Shown here piece by piece: positions 1-5,965 of a stretch of DNA of 9,149 nucleotides. Numbering within the stretch: position 1 is the first letter of the stretch; each line of letters begins with the position of its first letter. The translations under genes and the position numbers were made by a program. The notes below the pieces were generated by a model that did no database searches, had not been told where the DNA came from, and worked only from the letters and a program-made list of their open reading frames with translations. Location: NCBI GenBank assembly GCA_002469805.1, contig DKNW01000013.1, positions 1-9,149 on the forward strand, given 5' to 3'. Source of the DNA: Rhodobiaceae bacterium UBA7378. GTDB lineage: Bacteria > Pseudomonadota > Alphaproteobacteria > RS24.

Positions 1-404
1 GCACTGTTGGGTGCAGATATCATCGCCGCTTCAGTTTCTTCACCGTCAATTTGATCGACATCCAACCCGTCGACATCTAACCCGTCGACATCTAACCCGT
101 CGATATCGATCTCGTCAGCACCGATCTCGTCGACATCCAACGCATCAACATCCGCATCGTCAACGCCGAGCTGGTTGAGCATATCGGTAAAAGCGTCGAC
201 CGTTGGGTCGGCAACCGGCGCCAGCGCGGCAGGCGCTGCAAGCGGCTCCCCATCACCCACCGCCGGCTCTGCGTATGCTTTTGCGTCGTTCGCGGCCATG
301 GGCACGGGTGGCGAATTTTCGGCAAGAATATCGGCCAGCAATGCGGCTGCGTCAGGCGACAGCCCGAGTTTTTCGATATCATCGGATACTGCGTTTCGCG
401 CCAT
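1..404 (-). CDS. Acidic Asp-repeat protein, unknown function (3' end cut by window edge)
   Basis: An open frame starts at ATG 404-402 and stays open to the left edge, giving 134 codons without a stop. The ATG overlaps the TAA of the upstream pilM/pilN-type gene by one base (TAATG), and a GGTGA at 413-409 lies 4 bases upstream, so reinitiation is plausible. The N-terminal 30 residues look helical (MARNAVSDDIEKLGLSPDAA), followed by an Ala/Pro-rich linker at about residues 46-70. Residues 85-119 are seven tandem pentapeptides of D-V-D-G-L type, followed by an acidic stretch with DGEE. No signal peptide or membrane segment is visible. I do not recognise a family. By position it should belong with the pilus/secretion-type gene before it, perhaps as a cytoplasmic partner. 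Asp spacing resembles calcium-binding loops, but this is only a resemblance. The C-terminal part, which may hold the diagnostic domain, lies outside the window. Confidence 0.75.
   Translation of the reverse strand, partial: MARNAVSDDIEKLGLSPDAAALLADILAENSPPVPMAANDAKAYAEPAVGDGEPLAAPAALAPVADPTVDAFTDMLNQLGVDDADVDALDVDEIGADEIDIDGLDVDGLDVDGLDVDQIDGEETEAAMISAPNS
48..152 (-). repeat. Seven tandem 15-bp coding repeats (D-V-D-G-L type pentapeptides)
   Basis: On the plus strand the unit is cgacatctaacccgt. Copies at 56-70, 71-85 and 86-100 differ by at most one base, and more degenerate copies follow in register up to about position 152. Read on the minus strand in the frame of the acidic protein, each unit gives D-(V/I)-D-x-(L/I). 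One unit begins G-A instead of D-V. The unit is a multiple of three, so gain or loss of a copy keeps the frame. The near-identity of three adjacent copies suggests recent duplication. Confidence 0.85.
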
Positions 405-2032
405 TAGTTCACCCGCAACAAGTTGGCTGAAATTGAGAAATTCCACAAATCGCCATCGCGCTGGGTGGTGACTTTCGGATCTCTACGGGTAAATTTTTGG
501 TCCTTAAAATTTTTCTTAATATTGTTGATAATGCTATTGCTGGTCGCCAGACCTGTCAGCATGACCGTGCCATCTTCCTTCATGGACAACTCTTGCAATT
601 CGGCCTCAGCGGGAATGAGAGATGGCAGGCTTTCCAAAAAAAGAGTGAAACTTTTGTTGACGACCGTGGACTGCACTTTGGCGTTGGCCGCGTTAATCTC
701 AGCGAGTTTTTTCTCGTTAATTTTACGACGCAAACTCTGCGTGTTCGCCGCCGCGCGCGCCGCGTCATATTGCTGGCTCGCCGCGCGAGTATCAAGAAAT
801 GTCGGCACGGTATTGAACCCTAAAATACCGCCAGATAGCACCATAATGGCAATGATACACGCTGACAAAATGCGGTTCACGGCCGCCAGCTGCCGGTTGC
901 GACGGATGGTCGGGGCAGCGTCCAGAAAATTCATCGAGATCAGCTTGCGGTGCTGGGAGCCATCCGCTTTACCTTCGACATTCAGCCCTTGGGTCGCAAG
1001 CCCGAGTGCCGAGGTGAACACGGTTTCGTTTTGGAAATAATCTACATATTTTGTGTGAGCGGGCGGCATGCCGACATTTTCCAGCGCGTCGAACGGCACA
1101 ATAGGGGCAGCATCAAACCGCCCGTCAAGCAAGGCAAGCGTGTTATCGAGCAGCTTGTGTTCAGAAACCAGAAACACCCTTTCCGGGGTTGGAAATTGCT
1201 GTTCTTCCACCATATAGGCAATGGCCTGTTTGACCTGCTCGCTTATGCGGATGCCGACCTCGTCCCAGAAATCGCCGCTCACCTCGTCCACTTCTTCCAG
1301 CTCAAGCAACAGCGCTTCGTCAAATTCCGAAATATCGACTTTCTGCATGCATAGCTGGCCGCGTGTATACCCGACCACCATGCTGCTGCCCGGGCACAGG
1401 TGAAAAACACAAAATGGCTTGAAAAGATCTTCCGGCGGCAGGCGGCTGTAAATGCCGTTCACCAACGAAAATAGCTCGTTCTCAATGAAAACCGGCAGTA
1501 GATTGCTGTCGAGCAAGACACCGCGATAGCGCGCCAATTCGGGCTCGGGGATCGATGAAAACAAAATCACGCTTCGATCTTCGTTTTCATTGGCATAAAT
1601 TTGCTGAAATTTGACGATACGACCTTCCAGCCCTGTCAATTCCGGATCGAACTCTTCCCAGAACTCTGGCTCTTGAGCTTCGGCGATAAGGTCATCTTCG
1701 CTGAAATATGGTAGTGTCAGCACGCGCGTGTCGAATAAATTGGCGGGCACAGAAATACCGGCGTCGACACCGTCAATACCCGCCTCACCTGCGGCGGCGG
1801 TGATCTGATCGACCAGAAAGCGGTAATTTTCGTGAACGGGTTGCCGCCCAATATCGTTTTCAAGCGACCAAGTAACGATGCGCTCCAGATGCGATTTTTC
1901 CACGTCGGCATGCAACTGCAGCACGGAAACAGCATCGGGGTGCAATTTTACAGCGACAATGCGCTTTTGAAGACGGAATAAAGGCCCCGCCATCTGCACC
2001 GCATTGCCTAGGAACGCTTCTACTCTGCTCAT
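404..2032 (-). CDS. PilM-PilN fusion / GspL-like inner-membrane assembly protein
   Basis: The 542-residue product reads as two type IV pilus proteins in one chain. Residues about 22-350 follow the PilM actin-like layout: a first strand pair (RIVAVKLHPDAVSVLQL), a middle domain around 100-195, a second-lobe strand pair at 208-232, and the closing motif SALGLATQGL at 341-350. Residues 363-371 (KLISMNFLD) match the INLLP-type segment by which PilN docks on PilM. A single membrane helix follows at about 387-407, then an Ala/Lys-rich coiled coil (413-458) and a PilN/GspL ferredoxin-like periplasmic domain (460-540). Length equals PilM plus PilN and exceeds a usual GspL (about 400). The DxG-type phosphate-binding motifs of active PilM are not conserved: the second has H211 where Asp is expected. 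It would link the cytoplasmic ATPase to the periplasmic alignment complex of a pilus or type II secretion machine. The ATG at 2032 has GGAG 11 bases upstream. Family assignment rests on pattern recognition; pilus versus secretion role is open. Confidence 0.75.
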   Translation of the reverse strand: MSRVEAFLGNAVQMAGPLFRLQKRIVAVKLHPDAVSVLQLHADVEKSHLERIVTWSLENDIGRQPVHENYRFLVDQITAAAGEAGIDGVDAGISVPANLFDTRVLTLPYFSEDDLIAEAQEPEFWEEFDPELTGLEGRIVKFQQIYANENEDRSVILFSSIPEPELARYRGVLLDSNLLPVFIENELFSLVNGIYSRLPPEDLFKPFCVFHLCPGSSMVVGYTRGQLCMQKVDISEFDEALLLELEEVDEVSGDFWDEVGIRISEQVKQAIAYMVEEQQFPTPERVFLVSEHKLLDNTLALLDGRFDAAPIVPFDALENVGMPPAHTKYVDYFQNETVFTSALGLATQGLNVEGKADGSQHRKLISMNFLDAAPTIRRNRQLAAVNRILSACIIAIMVLSGGILGFNTVPTFLDTRAASQQYDAARAAANTQSLRRKINEKKLAEINAANAKVQSTVVNKSFTLFLESLPSLIPAEAELQELSMKEDGTVMLTGLATSNSIINNIKKNFKDQKFTRRDPKVTTQRDGDLWNFSISANLLRVN

Positions 2033-2143
2033 CCCGGCCTATACTCCATCCAAGACCGTTCGAACCAACGCAACAACGCCTTTTTGTACGTCGGCGAATC
2101 ACACGGCAAGACTTATGGATAGCACATATTTGGGCACAAAATT

Positions 2144-2176
2144 ACCACATAAGTCGCCAAATCGGGCAAATGTGGT
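2144..2176. repeat. Inverted repeat ACCACAT...ATGTGGT in the divergent spacer
   Basis: Arms of 7 bases at 2144-2150 and 2170-2176 are perfectly complementary, separated by 19 bases. It sits between two divergent genes and could be a regulator's half-sites, but arms this short can occur by chance. No U tract follows either arm, so it is not a terminator. Confidence 0.25.
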
Positions 2177-2190
2177 CCACCATCACGCGG

Positions 2191-2208
2191 CTTACATTCC
2201 GGTAACAT
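2191..2208 (+). promoter_or_regulatory. PHO-box-like direct repeat upstream of the dioxygenase gene
   Basis: The 18 bases CTTACATTCCGGTAACAT contain TTACAT at 2192-2197 and TAACAT at 2203-2208, an exact 11-base period as in PhoB sites (consensus CTGTCAT-N4-CTGTCAT). The conserved CAT of each half is present, but the central GT of each half is not, so the match is partial. The link to PhoB is inference, encouraged by phoB lying about 1.6 kb away. Confidence 0.2.
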
Positions 2209-2224
2209 GAGGCACGCTTCTGAC

Positions 2225-2252
2225 TTGAAACATCCACAGCGTTCGGCTTAAT
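2225..2252 (+). promoter_or_regulatory. Candidate promoter for the dioxygenase gene
   Basis: TTGAAA at 2225-2230 resembles a -35 element, and CTTAAT at 2247-2252 matches four of six bases of a -10 element after a 16-base spacer. The -10 is weak, so the call is tentative. It would give a short leader before the start at 2282. Confidence 0.25.
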
Positions 2253-2268
2253 CTCTCAATACAAGTTT

Positions 2269-2275
2269 GGAGGGG
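2269..2275 (+). promoter_or_regulatory. Ribosome binding site that sets the dioxygenase start at GTG 2282
   Basis: GGAGGGG lies 6 bases before GTG 2282-2284. A longer in-frame reading from TTG 2267 would place this site inside the coding region and leave that start without a good Shine-Dalgarno sequence. The GTG start is therefore preferred. Confidence 0.7.
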
Positions 2276-2281
2276 CTCATA

Positions 2282-3115
2282 GTGAATATTGAAGTTGGAC
2301 CAGTATCGGGCGGTGTTGGCGTGGAAATACATAATGTCGATATCAAACAAGGTCTAAGCGATAGCGCATTTGAAACATTGCGCGACGCGTTTGTGACGCA
2401 TGGGCTTATTTTTCTGCGCGATCAGGATATCACCCCTGATGAGCATATTGCCTTTGCCCAACGCTGGGGCGATATCAACATAAATCGATTTTTCCCGCGC
2501 CTTGATGGGTATGACCAGATTGCCACCGTAACCAAAGAACCCGACCAAATTGTGAATATCGGTGGTGGTTGGCACACAGATCATTCCTACGACCACGTGC
2601 CCGCACTTGGCTCTATATTGATTGCGCGCGAAACACCGCCGGTTGGTGGCGACACGCTTTTTGCGTGCATGTACAAAGCCTATGACACGCTATCTGACGG
2701 CATGAAACAGACACTAGAAGGCATGAAGGCCGTGCATTCGAGCCGCCATGTTTTTGGTGAGCAATCAAATTACCGCGAAACCATGAAAGATCGGTTTTCC
2801 AACGCCGAAGATGCAACGCAAGACGCCGTGCATCCGGTGGTTATCACGCACCCGGAAAGTGGCCGCAAGGCGCTTTACGTCAACCCGGCCTTTACCCTGC
2901 ATTTTGAAGGCTGGACCACGGCGGAAAGCCAGCCCTTGCTGGACTATCTTTACGCGCACGCCTCCCAGCTAGAACACACTACCCGTTTCCAATGGGCACC
3001 GGGCTCCATCGCATTTTGGGACAATCGGTGCACGTGGCATTATGCGTTGAATGATTATCACGGCACGCGGCGCGAAATGCACCGCATCACAATCGAAGGA
3101 TCGCCGATCAGCTAG
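2282..3115 (+). CDS. TauD/TfdA-family Fe(II)/2-oxoglutarate-dependent dioxygenase
   Basis: The 277-residue product has the size and motif order of the TauD/TfdA family, which hydroxylates a substrate using Fe(II), O2 and 2-oxoglutarate in the cytoplasm. The iron triad is visible: H98 and D100 in WHTD, and H253 in the TWHYALNDY segment. The family's C-terminal RREMHRITI (about 263-271) carries the Arg (R268) expected to bind the 2-oxoglutarate carboxylate. Early FLRDQDITPDEH and PVGGDT segments also match the fold. Aligning by eye to E. coli TauD as I remember it, the taurine-contacting His70 and Tyr73 correspond to N68 and F71 here, so taurine is doubtful. The GTG start is set by a strong ribosome site. 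The gene is monocistronic, divergent from the pilus-type gene and convergent on the isomerase gene, whose stop codon overlaps its own. The substrate cannot be named. Confidence 0.88.
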   Translation: MNIEVGPVSGGVGVEIHNVDIKQGLSDSAFETLRDAFVTHGLIFLRDQDITPDEHIAFAQRWGDININRFFPRLDGYDQIATVTKEPDQIVNIGGGWHTDHSYDHVPALGSILIARETPPVGGDTLFACMYKAYDTLSDGMKQTLEGMKAVHSSRHVFGEQSNYRETMKDRFSNAEDATQDAVHPVVITHPESGRKALYVNPAFTLHFEGWTTAESQPLLDYLYAHASQLEHTTRFQWAPGSIAFWDNRCTWHYALNDYHGTRREMHRITIEGSPIS

Positions 3116-3714
3116 GCCTGCAAAAGTTCTTCGACCTGTCCAAGGCGCTCCTTGCCGAAAAACATTTCGTCACCGACAAAAAATGTCGGAATACCGAAAG
3201 CACCGCGATCGACGGCAGCTTGCGTATTGGCGACAAGCTGGCCTTTAATCTCATCACTGGCCATTTGTTCAAACAGTTTGTCGGCATCAAACCCGGCATC
3301 GGTAAAGGCCGTGCGTATAACATCCGGATCGTCCATTTTCAGGCCCTTTTCCCACATGCAAGGCAACATGGCGCTGATGAAATCCATAAGATAGCCGTCG
3401 GCTTCGGCGGCAGTAGCCGCGCGCATAAGTTGTAGCGTGATAATTGGGAAATTTGGGTTCATCTTGAAATTGGTCAGATTATGCCGCGCAATGAAGCGCT
3501 CCATTTCTAGCCCGTCATATGCCATTTTCGCCGGAATATCGCCAAAAGCAATCATCGGTGCCTGATTATTCGTCGCCTTGAAAATGCCACCAAGCAGGCA
3601 GGGCTTATAAATAAACTTCGCACCTGTACGCTGTTCAATTTCAGGAATAGCATTGTGCACCAGATAGGCGTTCGGGCTAGCGAAATCAAAAATGAAATCT
3701 ACAGTTTTAGTCAT
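3112..3714 (-). CDS. 2-hydroxychromene-2-carboxylate isomerase-like protein (kappa-class GST / DsbA-fold)
   Basis: The 200-residue product matches the NahD/kappa-GST branch of the thioredoxin-DsbA superfamily. The N-terminus has the FDFASPNAYL motif, in which S13 corresponds to the glutathione-activating Ser of the isomerase. Near the C-terminus, GIPTFFVGDEMFFGKERL (174-191) is the cis-Pro and terminal signature of the family. There is no CxxC, so it is not a disulfide oxidoreductase, and there is no signal peptide, so it is cytoplasmic. Characterised members isomerise an intermediate of naphthalene breakdown with glutathione, but many homologues have no known substrate. The start ATG 3714 has AAGGGAG at 3729-3723, 8 bases away. 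The gene lies 35 bases after phoB with no terminator between, so it may be the last gene of the Pho operon. No other aromatic-degradation gene is in view. Family is secure, exact reaction is not. Confidence 0.85.
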   Translation of the reverse strand: MTKTVDFIFDFASPNAYLVHNAIPEIEQRTGAKFIYKPCLLGGIFKATNNQAPMIAFGDIPAKMAYDGLEMERFIARHNLTNFKMNPNFPIITLQLMRAATAAEADGYLMDFISAMLPCMWEKGLKMDDPDVIRTAFTDAGFDADKLFEQMASDEIKGQLVANTQAAVDRGAFGIPTFFVGDEMFFGKERLGQVEELLQA

Positions 3715-3749
3715 CGGTCTTTCTCCCTTGGAGCATTACCGCCCCCTTA

Positions 3750-4457
3750 CTAATTTACCGGACGGCTTAACGAATATCCCGTTCCGCGCACAGTACGAAT
3801 AATATCGGCCCGGTTTTCCGCGCCATCTGCGCGCCGGTTAAGCGCACGGCGAAGCCTACTCATATGCACATCAACTGTACGTTCCTCCACATATACGCCA
3901 TGTCCCCAGACCATATCCAGTAATTGTTCGCGGCTGAACACGCGTTCAGGACGTTCGATCAGAACGCTCAAAAGGCGAAATTCCTTTGCACCCAGATGAA
4001 TGAGATCACCTTCACGCTCCACACGCATGGTTTCAGGGTTAAGCGTCAACCCGTGAAATTCCAATACATCTTGCAACAGAGACGGGCGTGCCCGGCGCAA
4101 TAATGCTTTGACCCGCGCCACGAGTTCGCGCGGCGAAAATGGTTTGGCGACATAATCATCTGCTCCGGAATCCAAGCCAAGCGACCGATCGCCCTCCTCG
4201 CCGCGTGCGCTTACCATCAAAATTGGCAGGAGCCGCGTTTCCGCCCGCGCCCGCAATTCGCGGCATACATCGATACCTGATGCCTCGGGCATCATCCAAT
4301 CCAGAACCACCATGTCGGGTTCATGCTCTTCGGTTAGCAAAATCGCGTCTCGACCATTTTCCGCTTGAATCGTCTCAAATCCCGCTTTCTCCAAATTGTA
4401 GCGAAGCAGCTCCAGCTGGGCGGGTTCATCATCTACTAAGAGAATTTTTGCCGTCAT
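3750..4457 (-). CDS. phoB: Phosphate regulon response regulator PhoB
   Basis: The 235-residue product is an OmpR/PhoB-type regulator. Its receiver domain (about 3-120) has the acidic pocket D9/D10, phospho-acceptor D53 in VVLDWMMP, S83 at the switch position (Thr in E. coli PhoB) and invariant K105 in AKPF. These numbers coincide with E. coli PhoB. The C-terminal winged-helix domain (about 130-232) has the recognition-helix region TVDVHMSRLRRAL and the final hairpin IRTVRGTGY. When phosphorylated it binds PHO boxes and switches on phosphate-scavenging genes. The start ATG 4457 has GAGG 6 bases upstream, and only 18 bases separate it from phoU. Being downstream of pst and phoU is the usual alphaproteobacterial arrangement and implies autoregulation through the operon promoter. 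The partner kinase phoR is not adjacent here. Confidence 0.96.
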   Translation of the reverse strand: MTAKILLVDDEPAQLELLRYNLEKAGFETIQAENGRDAILLTEEHEPDMVVLDWMMPEASGIDVCRELRARAETRLLPILMVSARGEEGDRSLGLDSGADDYVAKPFSPRELVARVKALLRRARPSLLQDVLEFHGLTLNPETMRVEREGDLIHLGAKEFRLLSVLIERPERVFSREQLLDMVWGHGVYVEERTVDVHMSRLRRALNRRADGAENRADIIRTVRGTGYSLSRPVN

Positions 4458-4475
4458 GTCATACCTCGAAGCGTA

Positions 4476-5189
4476 TTAGATTTGATCCAGCCCGCTGACA
4501 CTAGATTTATCGGCCTTAGGGCGTTCATCGTCGGGAAATTGACCATTCGCCAAAAAGAATATCTGCTCGGCAATACCGGTCGTGTGGTCACCAATGCGCT
4601 CAATATTCTTTGCGATAAAAAGCAAATGCGAACTGGCCGAAACCTGTTCCGGATTTTCAGACATACGCGCCAGCATTTCGCGGAACAGGCTGGTGTGCAT
4701 GCGGTCGACTTCGGTATCACGGTCCCAGACATCCATCGCTAAATCGGAGTCGTTTGACGCATAGGCATCCAGCACCTGATTGAGCATTTGCTGAACCAGC
4801 GCAGCCATGCGTGCCACGCTGACATTTTCGCTTTTGCTATTTTCATGCTCAATGATAACGCGGCTGCGCTTGGCCATATTTTTGGCATAGTCACCAATGC
4901 GCTCTAATATGCTGGCGACTTTGAGCGTAACCACGACCCGACGCAAATCCGCAGCGACCGGTGAACGCAGCGCGATTATCTCAAGCGCCCGTTCATTAAG
5001 TTCGTACTCCAGCTCATCCAGCTGTTTGTCTCCCTGAACAATCGCGTCGATATTTCGATTATCGCGACGCTCCAATGCATCGATTGCATTGGCGAACTGT
5101 GTTTCTGCTAGTCCGCCAAGTTGCGCCAACATCTGATTTAGTTCTGAGAGATCATCATCGAATGATGCAACGATATGTCCTGATTTCAT
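4476..5189 (-). CDS. phoU: Phosphate signalling protein PhoU
   Basis: The 237-residue product is a standard-length PhoU made of two three-helix PhoU repeats. The paired metal-binding signatures ERIGD occur at 96-100 (ILERIGDYAKNMAKR) and 197-201 (NIERIGDHTTGIAEQ), about 100 residues apart as expected. PhoU is a cytoplasmic peripheral protein that couples the Pst transporter to PhoR and keeps the regulon off when phosphate is ample. It begins 3 bases after the pstB stop, with AGGA in the end of pstB placed 6 bases before ATG 5189, so translation is probably coupled. The last about 18 residues after the second repeat form a short polar tail of no clear function. Confidence 0.96.
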   Translation of the reverse strand: MKSGHIVASFDDDLSELNQMLAQLGGLAETQFANAIDALERRDNRNIDAIVQGDKQLDELEYELNERALEIIALRSPVAADLRRVVVTLKVASILERIGDYAKNMAKRSRVIIEHENSKSENVSVARMAALVQQMLNQVLDAYASNDSDLAMDVWDRDTEVDRMHTSLFREMLARMSENPEQVSASSHLLFIAKNIERIGDHTTGIAEQIFFLANGQFPDDERPKADKSSVSGLDQI

Positions 5190-5192
5190 GTC

Positions 5193-5963
5193 CTATCCTA
5201 TGCGCCCGGTTATATAAGCCTCAGTCTGTTTGTTGCCGGGCTTGGTAAAAATTTGATCCGTATCACCAACTTCAACAATATTTCCGAGGTGGAAATACGC
5301 GGTTTTCTGAGATACCCTCGCCGCCTGTTGCATCGAATGGGTCACGATGACAATCGTGTACTCGGAACGTATTTCTTCGATCAGTTCCTCGATGACCGCT
5401 GTGGCGATGGGGTCAAGTGCCGAGCATGGCTCATCCATCAACACGACATCGGGATTTACTGCTATGGCACGCGCTATGCACAAGCGTTGCTGTTGCCCGC
5501 CCGACAGGCTGGAACCGCTCTCGTGCAAGCGGTCGCGCACTTCTTGCCAAAGACCGGCCCGCTTCAGGCTAGTCTCGACCATATTGTCAAGCGCATCCTT
5601 ATTTTGCGCCAGCCCGTGAATGCGCGGACCGTACGCAACATTATCATAAATTGATTTGGGAAACGGGTTAGGTTTTTGAAAAACCATGCCGACGCGCGCG
5701 CGCAATTCTACGACATCCATATGGTCGCCATAAATGTCTTCGTTATCGATAAACATCGCACCGTTAACACGGCACCCATCAATCACATCATTCATCCGGT
5801 TAATACAACGTAAGAATGTCGATTTCCCACACCCCGATGGCCCGATGAGCGAGGTCACCTCATGGGCGTGGATATCAAGATCAATACCGTGCAAGGCTCG
5901 TGCATCGCCATAATGAACTTCGACATGCTGGGCCCGGATTTTCGGCCGGTTTGTTTCGGTCAT
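5193..5963 (-). CDS. pstB: Phosphate ABC transporter ATP-binding protein PstB
   Basis: The 256-residue product has all ABC ATPase motifs in order: Walker A GPSGCGKST (41-49), Q-loop Gln at 96 in VFQKPNPFPKSIYDN (the typical PstB Q-loop), signature LSGGQQQR (153-160), Walker B VVLMDEP (173-179) with the catalytic Glu, and switch His 209 in VTHSM. It powers phosphate import through PstC and PstA on the cytoplasmic face. I place the start at ATG 5963, which lies 2 bases after the pstA stop and has GAG 9 bases upstream. An ATG three codons earlier (5972) would overlap pstA by 7 bases but has its purines directly against the start codon. Both readings give the same functional protein. Confidence 0.96.
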   Translation of the reverse strand: MTETNRPKIRAQHVEVHYGDARALHGIDLDIHAHEVTSLIGPSGCGKSTFLRCINRMNDVIDGCRVNGAMFIDNEDIYGDHMDVVELRARVGMVFQKPNPFPKSIYDNVAYGPRIHGLAQNKDALDNMVETSLKRAGLWQEVRDRLHESGSSLSGGQQQRLCIARAIAVNPDVVLMDEPCSALDPIATAVIEELIEEIRSEYTIVIVTHSMQQAARVSQKTAYFHLGNIVEVGDTDQIFTKPGNKQTEAYITGRIG

Positions 5964-5965
5964 CG

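Noticed and set aside
48..152. Tandem repeats as a CRISPR array or regulatory iterons
   Set aside because: The units are 15 bp with no spacers and lie in frame within a coding region. They encode a regular pentapeptide, which explains them fully.
92..382. A 96-codon minus-strand frame within the acidic repeat gene
   Set aside because: It is out of frame with the coupled ATG at 404 and has an Arg/Trp/Cys-rich composition typical of a shadow. The frame starting at 404 is open to the edge and gives the periodic acidic repeat.
423..1040. A 205-codon plus-strand open frame opposite the PilM-PilN gene
   Set aside because: It is antisense to a better supported gene, has no convincing ribosome site, and has no family signature.
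1860..2102. A short minus-strand frame spanning the start of the PilM-PilN gene
   Set aside because: It overlaps the real gene in another frame, is Cys/Arg-rich, and has no supporting motif.
2282..3115. Naming the dioxygenase tauD
   Set aside because: The pocket residues differ from taurine dioxygenase and no taurine transport genes are nearby, so only the family name is justified.
3141..3154. Small hairpin CAAGG-CGCT-CCTTG as a terminator for the dioxygenase gene
   Set aside because: The stem is only 5 pairs, no T tract follows on the plus strand, and it lies inside the isomerase coding region.
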